DNA from: Kryptolebias marmoratus | Lineage: Eukaryota > Chordata > Actinopteri > Cyprinodontiformes > Rivulidae | Direction: 5' to 3' | Length of the DNA: 64,000 bases | NCBI RefSeq assembly: GCF_001649575.2 | Contig: NC_051430.1 | Coordinates: forward strand, 15,058,433 to 15,122,432 | Part shown: piece by piece, positions 1 through 12,830 of the stretch | Layout: each line of letters opens with the position of its first letter | Position numbering within the stretch: the stretch's first letter is position 1 | Made by a program: the position numbers and the translations under genes | Notes under the pieces: generated by a model | Seen by the model: the letters and a program-made list of their open reading frames with translations, nothing else | The model's database searches: none | What the model was told of the DNA's origin: nothing

Positions 1-1088
1 AAAATTGAAAAGTGATCTCTGCTATTCTAAAGGTTTTAGTCTGAAACTAAGATAAGAGACAGAAGTTGTGTTAGAAATGAAAAAGGAGTCTGTGGTAAAA
101 AATAAAACAAAATGTGGAGGCTCTGTTTCGGTATTAAGCCCAAGTGATACACACATGGGCTTCTTTTGTTAATGACGACATCTTTCTGATTTTTTTTTAA
201 TGCATTTAGATTTTTTTGTAGTTTACTTATTCAAAAAAAGAAGGTATTCAACCCTGTGATATCTGTCTCCTAACATAAGGACAGCTGCATCTTCCATGTT
301 CCTTCAACACTGATAATGAGAGTGTAACCAAGCATAGATGTCATAAATATATAAATTGACTAAGCTTCTCCTGCCTTGGCTTCTTTGGCACTGTTCATTA
401 CCGTTTGAGCACCTTAATGCTCAGCTGAGTTGTAGTCTTTCATACTGGAGGGTCCTCATGGAAAAATTGCTTTCATATTGCTACATTTTAATTGTATTTG
501 AGTGTCTCTTATTCAACCCTGCACTGCTAATCAGTTAGAAGTTGTAAACTGAATGGTAAGTGGCAGGCTACAATGAGCCAGAAAAAAGCAATCAAGAAGA
601 CGTCCTAACTTATACTGTTGCTTCTGAAGAATTGGTCAATGAGGGCATTGGGTTAGCACTTAGTTTTTCCTGGTTACTACTTTAAATGGAGATGTTATTC
701 ATGTTACCAAAGGAGTACAAACAATGTTGCTCCTTCCCATACTACATGTTCACTGTCAAATTCAACCTCAGTTGGTCCCAGATTTGAGTTGGACCTGTCC
801 ATATTCTGCTCAAGACATTAACAGGTATTGTTCCTTTTGGCCTGTTTTGGTAATGTCGCAGTACAGATTATGATATCTACTAGATAATAGGGTGAACAGA
901 GTTTTAATAGAGGAGCAAACATTTGATTAGGAGAGTAATCCGTGAAAGTGGAAGTGACTTCTTAGCAAGTGGAAATGCAGGAGAACACTGAAATGTTTCT
1001 CTTGGGATTTGCTTACGACATCCTCTGTGAATTCAGTCTGGCCTACTTTAAAGACCGCTGACACTACATGTATGTCTGCATTATGGTT

Positions 1089-1160
1089 ACATGTTTTAAC
1101 TTTTTGCCTTTGTGAAAAGTTGCAACATGTTTTAACTATTTGCCTTTGTGAAAAGTTGCA
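1089..1160. repeat. 36-bp tandem duplication
   Basis: Two adjacent 36-bp units (1089-1124 and 1125-1160) begin ACATGTTTTAAC and end AAAAGTTGCA. They differ at a single base in the middle (CTTTTT versus CTATTT). This is a local duplication with no coding meaning visible. Confidence 0.85.
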
Positions 1161-1614
1161 AAATGTACACCCTTATCTCAGCTACAGTGTCCCCTGTAAA
1201 CACGTTAGGATAAGCTTAACAGTAGTTTTATGAAACAGACAAAAAAATCCAATTAAAAAAGGAGTTACCAAAGTGACATTAACAGTAAGGTAAATAGTTA
1301 AATCTATTACTATGAAAGTAACCAAACTTTGACACCTCTCCCTGACTAAACTGAAAGTAGTAGCCAATACTCAAACATGTACCACACTGACATCTTAGAT
1401 ACTCAAACAAATTATTAACAATGACAAGAACAACTTTGTTGGGGTTTTTTCCCACCTCAGTGTGCATAAATTCAAATAAACTTTAGTGACAAAAGCAAAT
1501 ACTCTAACTGCCCAGCAAACAGAGGTACATTCTCTGCATGTATGTAAAACACTGATATAAAAGGCGGCAGGTGATATGCTTTCCTTCAAGGAATACTCGA
1601 CCTTTAATTAAAAT

Positions 1615-2243
1615 ATTTTATCTATTGCTTTTAAAGTTTTAAATGATTTGATCCCATCTTATTTAACTGGCCTTCAAAACACCCTCACACGAGTAAGAGC
1701 GCTATGATCAAGCTGTCAGCTTATCTTGGATGTTTCAAGATCCACATTAAAACACTAATTGGGCTTTTAGAATGTCTGCCCCAAACTTAAGGAACAGTTT
1801 AGTTCCCTACGTGATTAACTTTTAGAGTCAACCAGATTCAAGTTGAACCCCACAGCTAATTGACTTAAGCAAATACTAAAATAGCTATTGCGTAGTAAAT
1901 TTAACAAATATATCAACTGTAATTTGGCATTTTAGCAGCTGCAAATCATCCCAAACTCACGTTCCAAGTGCTCACAGATTTCATAAGATCTTTATTTAAA
2001 ACTTTAGCATCCAAAGTGGTGGGCAATATGCATTGCTGATTTTTCTTTTTCTTTAGCTTTTGATTCAAAAAGATGAGTTTTGTATTTTAAAATTATTCAT
2101 TTTTGATTGTTCTTTTATTTCTTAGTTCTTGTATGTTACATAACATTTTTTTATTAACTTGTTCTGCTTTACTGTAAAGCACATTGGCCAACTTTAGTGG
2201 TTTTTAAATGTGCTGTGTAAATAAATTTGACATTGACTTTGAG
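1615..2243 (+). mobile_element. LINE relic, L2-like C-terminus and 3' tail
   Basis: The translation around 1620-1840 is broken by stops. It still follows the end of L2-type ORF2 proteins: a KVLNDLIPSYLTGL-like segment, then an arginine/serine-rich segment and residues resembling the late 'FKxxLKT' region. Near 2172 comes CTGTAAAGCACATTGGCC, typical of fish LINE 3' ends, and the copy finishes with a TTGACATTGACTTTGA tail at about 2227-2243. It is old and non-functional. The family call (L2 rather than Rex1) is inferred from the tail. Confidence 0.6.
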
Positions 2244-4699
2244 ACTTCACAGGGGCTTTCTGTTCAACAACAGGAAATAGCATCCTATTGATTTTAAAAT
2301 GATCAACACACTGTATTATTCTATTTACCTGGCTACTGCCTTAACTGGTGTTGTTTTTCTTAATCTTTTTTTTTTTATTAGCTCAGCTAGATCAAACCCT
2401 TTGAAGAAAGCAGCCTCAGTCTGCAGTTATTTATGGTTCAGCGATGGTGGAAGGAGCTATCAAAAGCTGACAGAACAGGGATGTCTGCTCCTAACACTTT
2501 CAAAACCCTATCACACCTAACTGAATCTTTTTTTGTACTTTTTTTATTTGATCTGTTTGCATTTTGTCCTTGAATATTTACCCATAATAGTGATGCTTGG
2601 GTTTGTTGCAGTGCTCTGCAAAACAACCCATGGTTTCTGCTAAGTGAAGCTGGATTTATAACACCACACAAACAACATTAAATAATAGAAACAGTTTTAT
2701 TGTATTTTGTTGGCAATTGTTGAGGATTTAATGGAAACAAATTTATCTTTTACATGCTTACTTTTGCAAATGGATCACACCTCCTGTTCCAATTTGGAGC
2801 CTGGACAGAGATATCTTCCTCCAACCTCTATGTGGTTTATGAATGTATCACCCATTACTGTTACACCTCTGAGCTACTATGGGATGTAGTAACAAAACCC
2901 TAACTGTAGATAAATAAAAGGGCAACAATATTAGTCACAATATTTTAAAACAGGTTTAGGACTAATTTTATTGACAAAACCCCAAAAATAAAGAAAGTAA
3001 CTCTAACGAGCAAAAGAGGGCAAAAACCTCAAATTAGCCTTGAGGTTGGCCATTGGGTTTAGACTGCTTTCCTAAAATCCAAAGCTAAACAAATGAGTCA
3101 AAACCAAAAACAGGACTGCCAGTAACTCCCAGCCCAACTAATAACTAATGGGGGACAAATATGAACGAAAACACATGGAGACAGGCTGACTCTGATAGCA
3201 AGGAGGGTGGGGTTTTGGCTGCTCCTGTTGGACTGTTATAAAGTCAGCCATTCATGTCTGGAAAAAAGAAGATCCAAATTGGTCACAGACAAACTCATTC
3301 ATTAACTTTGACATATGAGTGTGTAACACCCCCGCAATTTTTTTACAGTTTAGAAAATGAGTGAGCTGACTAGGTCATTTGGTAATTGCACTTGGTTGTG
3401 TTTATTTGTAGTAGTACATTCTGAAAAATGCTTTTTGAAATTTGGTTAACTATTTTTCATGAAAAAAAAAATGACAATCATCATCAAATATTCACTGTTA
3501 AGGTGTTTGGAAAAATAAATCTGTGTTATTTTTGTGCTGGCTCAAGCTGTAACTGAAGTTAAAATCCATATTTTATCACTTTTAACTGAACAGCTGTTAT
3601 CAGACCAGTAAGACATCATACTGTTAATGAAAAATGTAGGTTAAAGACATTCCTTCAAAGTCCTTCTTCGTCATGTCCCAGATAATTAGAAACAAAAATA
3701 ATGTGTAATTGTTAACATGGTCTAGGTAGGATGTATTCTGTTCTATTGACCCAGCACTGAGCTGATTAACTTTCTGGGAGCAGAGGGCAGCGGAGAATGC
3801 TGCATTCAGGGGTCCCTCGTGGAATTAGATTTAACATCCCTTAGTTAGAGCCTCTAACTCTCCGCTCTAAGCCCCTCACCTCTCAGCTCTGTATGTCCAC
3901 CATCCAATTAAATCCAGAAAGCTGCTCGTACAGTACAGGAGTAGGGAACAGTGCAGCAGCCCTGCTCAGCATGCTGTTGAAATGTTTGACATTTTCATGC
4001 TATTCTCATAACAATTACTATTACTTAGGCAAACAATAAGATCTTTCTTTGCACAAGCACAATGGGGATTTTTTGCTTCTTCTGGGTCCAAGCGTCTCTT
4101 TGCATTGACAATATTTGTGCAAGACTAGTTTTGTGTTTGCCTGCAGCTGCACATGTGTGCATTTATATCACTTTGCTCATATGCTTCATTATCCAGTGTG
4201 GATTTTCTAATCAGTTTACTCTTAGTAAAGCCCTACCTCGTCTCTGTGGATCTGTAATGAGACTTGCTCCAACTCCCTTTGCATCGGTCAGCTTTTTTTT
4301 TTTTCTTTTAGTTTACATTAAATAGCGGAACATGTCTCAGTTTGTTAGCACATGTAGTCATTTCCTGGTTGAATGCTGATAATGAACAAGGAAGCAGATC
4401 ATTAAAACAATATTGCACAAGCAAATCTAAAACACACATCTTGTTAGACTGTTTCAAAACATTTTTCAGTATTAGCACCAGAACATTTTGCAGTATTAGC
4501 ACTGATGAGGAACCTAAACTGAGAGGGGTTAGCAGAATGCTTTTGCTTGCAGTTTCCAAATGGGAAACTTTGCTTGGCAACTACAGCTTATAGGCAACTC
4601 AATTAAATAGAAGTGGTGTTTGCGACAATTTAAAATTCCTTTGGACACTCAATCCTTACCTGATATGTACTCACTGACAAAATATATAATTAAAAAAAA

Positions 4700-5290
4700 A
4701 AGTTAGGCACCCAGAGCGGTGGAAATGAAACTTCATGTGTTGCATGTTCTTAGGAGGAAACATCTCTGTTCTGTCAGATCAGCAGTAGGTCAAAGTTGAC
4801 ATCTGAGATGATCCCACAAATGTCTGACTGGAGAAAGATCGGGGGACCTGGCTGACCACTGGAGAAACCCTATCTGACACAGGTGGTTCAAAAACTGTGT
4901 GAGGATGAACATTGTCTTACTGAAAGACTGTACCATGGTGCTATCTCAGAAGATGTAAGACATGCAGACACAAGATGTTACTGAAATAGTGCTGTGCTGT
5001 CAGGGTACTCAAGTCACTAACAGAGGTGACCTGAATCAGATCCCTACGTCTCCACTGTGATGATAGGAGTAAAGCTTGTGTGTCTCTCCACAACATTGGT
5101 AGAACTGGTCCTCTTCCTTTGGCATTGCAGTATGGTCATAATCCAAAAGAAACATCAAGCAGATTGTCCCAGGGATGAGACAAATTTGTTTTACCTCAGA
5201 TTGTCCGACAATGCTTGTTTGATCAAAGTTTAATCTGTAAGACCTAACAACGCAACCAATCTCGTCATAACTTGAAGGCTGTATCACTTA
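4700..5290 (-). pseudogene. Tc1/mariner-like transposase relic
   Basis: Read on the minus strand, the sequence keeps several landmarks of the catalytic half of Tc1/mariner transposases, in order but in shifted frames. First comes an RSPLL segment followed by a TAQHYFSNIL-like stretch. Next is a DNVHPHT motif that matches the QDNxxPHT box around the second catalytic aspartate (about 4890-4920). Last is FLNHLCQ followed by WSARSPDLSP and HLWDHL (about 4820-4880), the block that normally carries the third acidic residue. The expected acidic position after SPDLSP reads VRH rather than IEH or IEN, and stops and frameshifts interrupt the frame, so it cannot be active. The N-terminal DNA-binding half was not found; related sequence may continue to about 5700. 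Confidence 0.6.
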
Positions 5291-5345
5291 GAGCAGTGGT
5301 GTCCAATCCTGGTCCTGGAGGACCATTATCATGCATGTTTTAGTT
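5290..5345. repeat. Fragment of hAT-type MITE arm
   Basis: The stretch GTGTCCAATCCTGGTCCTGG and the bases after it resemble the left arm of the palindromic element at 7088. No matching right arm follows, so this is a solo fragment or chance retention. Confidence 0.4.
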
Positions 5346-6966
5346 GTTATTTAGTTGTTAGTTATCAGAGTCCAGCATCTGTGTCCAGATGGCAGGTACA
5401 GATTTCGTTTTGTTTTATGCTTGGAGGACAGTACAATGATCCTCCCTTTGTGTAGTCTATCTTGGGTGACTGGAACCTTCACTATGGGTATGGATGCCCT
5501 CACACAACCATTGGTTCTAACAGTGGGCCACTGTGATAGCTGTACATGTCAGGCAAATGCAATATAAGACCACCCAGCCCATTGCAAACCCTGGTGATGT
5601 TTAATGCATCTGTGAGGAATCCTCTGAGTCTGCTGGGATTCACTTACTGCTGTGACTGACTGTTGGATGCTTCAGCACAGCCTGATAACACAATCACTCC
5701 ACTCATAGTGCCACTACCTTCTTTTGCCCATTCTAGACCAGCTAACTCCTTGCAAATCCAATCATTGACATACCTATTACTGGTATGCATGTGTACCAAT
5801 TTGTATCCAAGTAAGAGTATTTCTTCCCGGGAGCCTTACTGTTTTTTTGGCAAGTGAATTTTCCCATATACAAATATTTAGTTCATTTCATGATTTTCAC
5901 GTTCACTCGCTGTGTCTCCATTTCATGATGGCTGGATTTGCTACAATAATTTTATATTCAAGGATAAAATGTTAATATCTGAGAACAGAAGACTTTATGA
6001 ACTCCACTGGTTTGCCTTTTATAAAATCTCCACACATAACTTGCTCAGTAAAGCTTAGAGTGAGATGATATTGTAGATTCAGCGCGCCCATTTCCTCCCC
6101 TCTGGAAATCCCCACCGTGACATAGTATAGAGCTAATGACTGATGAGGCCTTTGACACAGAAATGCTTGACATGCTCCTCGGGGTCCAGACTAAAGACTT
6201 TCCTAACAAGCTCTCACACGCTCACCCAGGGCTGTATTAAATCCAAACTTTGGCACCTTTCCTAATTACTGAGAACATACCAGGAGTCAAGAGTCTCTCT
6301 CTAACCTGGCTTGAACTTCCTTCTGCAGCGCAGCGTCCCTTGAGTATAAGATGATATATGAAATGCAGAATTCAAATTAGGCTGACAGAGAGCAATTACT
6401 TGTGAAAGAAGATCCCTTACTCTTTCGAAAAAAGAAAAAAAATCCAAATCCTACCACGAGGTACATGAACAGTTTTATCTGCTTCCTCTTGTTCCTAAAA
6501 GCTGTGCCTATCTTTCATTCTGTCTTGCTTTGACGGTGCCTTTTTTTTTTTTCATTAGAAGGTTTTCTTCTCTCCATCTGTCTCCATTTACATGTATCTA
6601 ACCACCTTTTTCACACCTCATTGTCTTTATTTCTTTTCCTCTCTGTCTTTGTCTGTGTTTGCTTTATGTTCAGTAATAATAGTTGATTTCTTCTACATTG
6701 CCACACATCAGTAGAGTGCAGAGCCTGCCAAGAAACAAGTGTAGAAACAAAAATGAAGGTTTGGGAAATTTGTCCCCTCCGTTTAGTGAATTGTGCACAC
6801 AAATTGGCTAATGGACTGTTAAAGATTAAGCAATTAGTCGTTATTTGGGCTGAGTGAAATTGGAAAGTTGGACAGATTTTCACTCTCAGGTTTAATGATC
6901 AATACAATCTTAACAAACATCATCTTGCATCACTGACGTAAAACTAAATACTTTACAAAAAAAAAA

Positions 6967-6980
6967 TATATATATATATT
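6967..6980. repeat. Short (TA)n tract
   Basis: A run of alternating TA after a poly-A stretch. Simple repeat. Confidence 0.7.
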
Positions 6981-7087
6981 ATGTCAAGTCACATTTCATG
7001 GCGCCTACTTGAAGTCAGCTGTAAGGGAAGTATTAACTTTCTACAAAGTGCAAAAACTTTTGAGTTTGAAAATAAAATGTCATTTTT

Positions 7088-7280
7088 CAGGGGTGGACAA
7101 TCCTGGTCCTCAAGGGCCACCGTCCTGCACGTTTTACTTGTTTCTCTGCTCCAACACACCTGATTTGAATCAATGGGTGATTAACAGGCTTCTGCAGAAC
7201 ATGAATCAGGTGTGCTGGAGCAGGGAAAGAAGTAAAAGGTGCAGGATGGTGGCCCTCGAGGACTAGGATTGCTCACACCG
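7088..7280. mobile_element. Palindromic hAT-type MITE
   Basis: The two arms, 7098-7165 and 7204-7271, are each 68 bp and are near-perfect inverted repeats of one another. Each starts CAATCCT and runs inward to ACACACCTGATT. About 38 bp lie between them. The outer end reads CAGGGGTGG, the usual terminus of the abundant hAT-derived MITEs of fish genomes. There is no coding capacity, so the element would depend on a transposase supplied elsewhere. An 8-bp target duplication, expected for hAT, is not clear at the edges. Confidence 0.75.
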
Positions 7281-8438
7281 TTTTAGATGGTCCTTATACC
7301 CTCCTTTTACAGCCGGTCTTGAGTTGACTTCTCTTTCCTCATTTAGCTCTCCCCTCCATCTGTAAAGCAGAAACACAGCTCAACACCAACACCTGCTGCA
7401 CATGGACACTAATGTTACTGCAAATCTGTGTGCACCTTTTCATGAAGTGAGGGAACAAAATTCCCCAGCCTCTGTTTTTATTTCTCCACATGGTGCATTA
7501 TGTATCAGACCTTACCTGCACATAGAGTAAATGTACTGACAGCCTAAATGAAGTTTAAAAAGCAAGATTAGCAAACTTAATGGCATAAACTTAATTTCAT
7601 GGACACACAACTTCTAGGAACACATGGCATAAAGGAATAACCTATGCATTTTTTTTTCTCTGCATAGAGATTTTTATGGTCTCTTCATTTATTTGCCACC
7701 ATTTATATGGATTATATGAGTTCAACCTATCCTTAACCAGCTTTACTAAAATACTCTTTTGTTAACCTTTTATTATTTTTGATCCTAAGCCACTTTTACT
7801 CACTTGTGCAAACCTTCGTAATGACTTTCTCAGACCCACTCGTCACGTTTTTTTAATGACTGAACTTTATCTTGCTCTAAGTTCACAAAACATAATATAA
7901 AATAATTTGCAACTAGTTGACTGCAATAAAACCGGTGCTAATAAATTATTTTATGCTTTACTGCTTTACTGAACTTTCTTTATTTTTCTTCTTTTTTGTG
8001 GAGACATATTACAATTATGCGCTAATAAACTTCTCCCCAATTAGTTTGGTTATCAGGGTGATGAGTCCTAATTAATGAAGTGGTGACTTCAGCACTGCTT
8101 CTGTTCAAAGGTTAAAGATTATGCATGCATTAACATAGGGGAGCAAAAACAGTCTTCTCTTATTGTATTTCAGGTAATTGTGTGTCCTAAGCATAATTTA
8201 TTCCTAAACCTAAAACAGCAGTTTTTTTCCTATATGTTAACCAAATTTTGTATAAAACAATAAGAAAAAAAGACCTAAAAATACACAAAAAGGTGAAAGA
8301 ATAACAGCTCCACTTCAAAATCAAATTAGAATGTTTTTATTGAAAGTCTTGATGAAAAGCCTTTTGCTGCTTTGCTGCCTATCCTTTGTGCACAAGAAGC
8401 TAAATTTAAAAAAAAAGAAAAAAAATATTACCTCAAAA

Positions 8439-9159
8439 GAGTTTCAGTGTTAGAGGGTAGAGTGCCTTCTCCGGGTCGGGGAAGATGTCCTGCCCCAAGT
8501 GGAGGAGTTTAAGTACCTCGGGGTCTTGTTCACGAATGAGGGAAAAATGGAGCGGGAGATCGACAGGCGGATTGGTGCAGCGTCTGCAGTGAAGCAGGCG
8601 CTGTACCGATCTGTCGTGGTGAAGAGAGAGCTGAGCCAAAAAGCGAAGCTCTCGATTTACCGNNNNNNNNNNNNNNNNNNNNNNNNNNNNNNNNNNNNNN
8701 NNNNNNNNNNNNNNNNNNNNNNNNNNNNNNNNNNNNNNNNNNNNNNNNNNNNNNNNNNNNNNNNNNNNNNNNNNNNNNNNNNNNNNNNNNNNNNNNNNNN
8801 NNNNNNNNNNNNNNNNNNNNNNNNNNNNNNNNNNNNNNNNNNNNNNNNNNNNNNNNNNNNNNNNNNNNNNNNNNNNNNNNNNNNNNNNNNNNNNNNNNNN
8901 NNNNNNNNNNNNNNNNNNNNNNNNNNNNNNNNNNNNNNNNNNNNNNNNNNNNNNNNNNNNNNNNNNNNNNNNNNNNNNNNNNNNNNNNNNNNNNNNNNNN
9001 NNNNNNNNNNNNNNNNNNNNNNNNNNNNGAGGAGCTGGCCCAAGTGGCTGGGGAGAGGGAAGTCTGGGTCTCCCTGCTTAGGCTGCTGCCCCCACGACCC
9101 GACCCCGGATAAGCGGAAGAGAATGGATGGATGGATGGATGGATGGAGTTTCAGTGTTA
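8439..9159 (+). mobile_element. Truncated non-LTR retrotransposon with 14-bp TSD and ATGG tail
   Basis: A 5'-truncated LINE lies between two copies of the 14-base GAGTTTCAGTGTTA (8439-8452 and 9146-9159), the target-site duplication. The coding part before the gap reads as the post-RT region of a fish LINE ORF2 (EEFKYLGVLF, then DRRIGAASAV, VVKREL and KAKLSIY, about 8499-8662). After the gap it continues with a GERE-W-SLLRLLP-like end, a stop, and an (ATGG)n tail at about 9124-9146. The 45.3-kb fragment ends in related sequence and appears to be the same family. The clade is not assigned; the middle is hidden by the run of N. The short tail and clean duplication suggest a fairly recent insertion. 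Confidence 0.8.
8663..9028. other. Assembly gap (run of N)
   Basis: 366 consecutive N inside the LINE copy. The length may be an estimate. Reading frames drawn through it are meaningless. Confidence 0.99.
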
Positions 9160-11407
9160 TAAAGTCACTTTTTTTGGCATTAAATAAAGCCTCAGAAAAA
9201 AAGATTTGATAAACAGCTTTATGATGTTTTTTGTTGAAGCTGTCAATTAGTTTTTCAGTGAAAAAAACAAAAAATCAGGACAATTTTAAAGCTTTACCTG
9301 AATTGTTTACTGACCTCTTCTTTTGCCAACAGGTACAATATAAAGCATTATATTTTCCTGCATATTAAATGTGTTTAAAACATCTAATAGTCTGTCAGCA
9401 CATCCTCCCTCTTGTCCAGCTTTTTACTCAGTCATCGCCTCACTCACTTGTTCGCTCCAGCAGCCGGCAAGACCTGTTTATAGATAGGTGCAGAATATTG
9501 TTATGCTGAGAGCTGTTGATTGCGCTGTTGATGAGTTGTGTTAATCATTCTGTACCATTCATGTTTCCCGAGTTAGTCTCCATTAATTGAAAGCTCTCCA
9601 GCATGCTTGTGTGAGTGGCCATTTAATCTGTTTGGGTCCTCTCTTTTCATCTATCTGTCATGATCGGCTGGCGTAATCAGCTGCGCACATCTTCGCTCTG
9701 CTCTTAAAGCTTTTTCCATCTTTATACATCTCATGTCATTAGCTTATCAACCTCTTTCTCTTCACTATATAGCCAAATAGGTTTGATGAAGACCTGTATT
9801 GTGATGCACTTGGAAAATCAATTACAACTCTGTAACACAATACTGAACATTTCCACTCCCGGTTCCACCTCTTCGCCGCCGTCCTTTTCTCCTTCTGCTC
9901 TTGCATGCCATCCTATTAGAGCGCAGCAGCATTAGAGCCATCGAGTCGACTTTATGTCTTATATGCTTGCCCTAGGACATCTTTTTGGTCTGAGCACCAA
10001 AATTCAATCTTAGGTTCCCAATCAAAAGTAGTAAAAACCCATCCGTCGCTGCAGCCACAGAAGCTGCTTCGGCCCAGCTTGGTCAGATAAATTGTACGAG
10101 CTCATCCTTCTCCCATTTTCTTTTCATCTCAGACCCCCCCAGTGGCCCACATTATAGCTGCAGATGGCCAGGGGAGATTCAGAAGCTGCAATCCATCAAT
10201 GTAATGTTGCCTGAGCCACTGGACAGTCGCCCTGCTAACCGCTCCTCCAGCTGGACCGTACTGCTCCCCCCTTTGGCCCTGTTTTGAGCTCGGCCCACTT
10301 AAGTAAAACTTTGGCCCGTGCTTCGGCCTTGTGGTGCCAAAATCAGTTCTTGTTTCAGCTCTCATTGTAATTACAAATCAAGCAAGAGGCTCCTTCTGGC
10401 CTAATTCTCGCACAATCTGCCTGAAAAAGTCTTATGATTCTGAATGTCGCAAGAGTAAATGACAAAAGCACAATTAAGTTTGCCTTTTCTGTCTCTTAGA
10501 TTAACAAGTCTGGGGATATGACTGCCAAACATCTGCTGGGGGATTTTTTCTTTACCCTTGGAAAGTGCAAGGATAAACAATAATCTCTAGATTACGACGA
10601 CATCTAATAAGAGTCAAGCTCATGTTTTATAATGTGAAACCATTCGGAAGAAATACATCTGTCTGACGTGGACAATTCACTTAACACCCTGAGCAGTGAA
10701 ATACTTTTGATACTTTAAAATAAAAGTGGGGGATAAAATTAATCTAGTTTAAGTGTGCTTCCTTCCCTCTAGGTTGAACTACTGATAATTTGTTATTCTT
10801 CAGGCTGTGAGCTCTGTTTTATCCAAGTTGATCAGAAACCACAAAGCCATTAATTTTGAGGGTTTGCTTATTTTTTTTTCCCCAAGTTGGAATTTGATGT
10901 GCTCACGCTTCCATTTCTAGGATTGATCATGTGCAGTGCACCACTTGGAAACAATACTGCATCTCTAGCACACACCCTTGTAAAATAGATGGTCTTCTTC
11001 CTGCTCCAGGCTGCCTGATAGACACGGAGGGAGATTGGTTCTGTTGAATAAGAGATGAATCTCTCTGAGTGTCACCAGGCCGCCTTGACCTCTGAAATAT
11101 CATTATCTACAGGGGAGGGAGGTTAACTCCTCTAATATAGCCTGAATACAAGAAAGGAGTGCCAACAGTGAACATAATCCTGCTTTATTATCAGTATATT
11201 TCAGGAAAAAAAAAGATTTTTTTCTTTTCCCCAACTGCAGCAGCATAGCATCTTGAAAACACCCAAACAGCTTTAATAACATTTCCTACAACTCAGAAAG
11301 CGTCGAAAGAACTTGAGCTTACACATGAAATACATAGTCAATAAATTAGAGTGTGGCACAAAAGACTTACAGATCTATTAACATGGAAATTAAAAATCTT
11401 TATTAAC

Positions 11408-11431
11408 ATCCCCCCCACCCCCACCCCCACA
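11408..11431. repeat. C-rich (CCCCCA)n tract
   Basis: A cytosine-rich run with A at intervals, followed by poly-A. Low-complexity sequence, possibly able to form a quadruplex on the opposite strand. Confidence 0.6.
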
Positions 11432-11734
11432 AAAAAAATCATGGAATAATTTCTTTGCATTTGGCTCAAGTCCTGAAGCAGATTAGATCAGTTCCAGTTA
11501 GCTGATGAGTCTGGCTTTAAGCGCTCCTCTTAGAGCTGATTGGAGAGACAGAAAGGCAATGGTGATAATGAAGAATCTCTACCTGAGATTCAGAGATTGT
11601 TTGTAGTTTCTTGCAACCTCTCTAAACTATAAAAGATTAATGCTGTTGAGTTAGGAGCTCAATAAAATGACCTCAGTTGGAGCAGGTAATCTGTGCTGAA
11701 CATTATCTGCGTAGTAAAATTAAAGACCTAGCAC

Positions 11735-12085
11735 TCGTCGATGGATGCATATCATCCGCTGTGTTGAGGATGACATCTGCTACCACATCAAACATTATCC
11801 TAATAGCTATCAAATTCACTGAGTTGTAGCTATTTTTGTATCGACAAAGATCAATTAGCTGTGGTGGCCATCTTGAGTTGGGCTGACTCCAAAAGGTAAT
11901 TAGTTATAGAGACACGGCTGAGGATTACTTTCTGACAGTTTCATTAAAATCCGTTCAGTGGTTCATTAGACATTTTATAGTGTTGACTCTACAGCTAGTG
12001 CCAAAGTTTTAAGCAAAGATGCAATGTGTCATGCTCAAAGTATGCGTTGTGAATTAGTCTCATCTCTGACCACTAAATTTTAACT
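11735..12085 (+). repeat. Repeat family A, copy 1
   Basis: The copy shares ordered sequence blocks with copies at 27.3, 42.2 and 47.7 kb: ATGCATATCA near the left end; CTGTGGTGGCCATCTTGA; GACTCCAAAAGGTAATTAG; TTTCATTAAAATCCGTTCAG; and the TTCATTAGACATTTT block. No protein is visible. It looks like a non-autonomous interspersed element common in fishes; the class is unknown to me. Confidence 0.65.
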
Positions 12086-12830
12086 AAGTATCTGTAACAA
12101 AAAAAAAAGATGCCAATACACAACTGCTTTGTTTTAAATGACACACAACAATGCTTTTTGATAATATAATAGGGTGGCGCACAGGAAGCTTGTTGTTTCA
12201 GAGCATGAAGATCTTCAGTTGAAATCTCAGTCTGTTCTCCTTGTTCTCTGTGGGTTTTCTCAGTGTTTTTTTTTTTTTTTTTTACTTTACATGCACATTT
12301 TGTTATTGGGAACTGTAAAATTACCTTTGGAAGTGACTGTGTGCAGATATTGTTGTATATCTTTGTGAACACTACCTGTCCAGCTTGTACCTCACCTCCA
12401 ACAACCCTCATAGGCTCCAAACAAGTATGGAAAAATTATAAAAGCAATTTTTAATCTCTTTTTAAAATTGTGAAGACATGTATCTGCATAGATGCAAATG
12501 TGTTAATTATGTTTGTATCACAATGCTAGTCACAGACCGTAGTCTAACATTTCCTTTAGTAGACATAATATATTTTCTTCATTTTTCCATAGTTATGTAA
12601 AGACAGCACTTTGTTGTTACCAAGAAAAGGTTAGAGCCTGTTTTCATACAGTTCTCCTTATGACATTATATACTGTTTTTTTTTTTATTTCATGATTTTT
12701 GGCCCTAACATATTCTTCTACCTCCTACCAACCACAGACAAGAGTTCAGAGACTAAAATAATTATAAAATAACACAATCCCATGTAGTTCTTCTGAAGTC
12801 ACAAAGTTCTCCTTCTTTCTTTACTTTTAG

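Larger units (their letters stand above)
1..12830. other. Probable intron / 5' flank of the gfra gene
   Basis: No exon could be recognised on either strand. The first exon seen (12831) begins with the last two bases of a split codon, so it must be preceded by an intron, and this stretch is probably the 3' part of it. It holds repeats listed separately (tandem duplication, LINE relics, Tc1-like relic, hAT-type MITE, LINE with gap, repeat family A) and poly-T tracts. The remaining sequence is AT-rich and shows nothing I can name. Moderately GC-richer, low-repeat stretches near 9540-9960 and 10010-10380 could be conserved non-coding DNA but only alignment would show it. Confidence 0.5.

Noticed and set aside
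5380..5800. Extension of the Tc1-like relic or a second transposase
   Set aside because: Translations in all frames gave no convincing transposase motif. It was left out of the relic's boundaries.
8499..9209. 236-codon plus-strand open frame
   Set aside because: Half of it is a run of N; the two ends belong to a LINE and its flank and cannot be joined.
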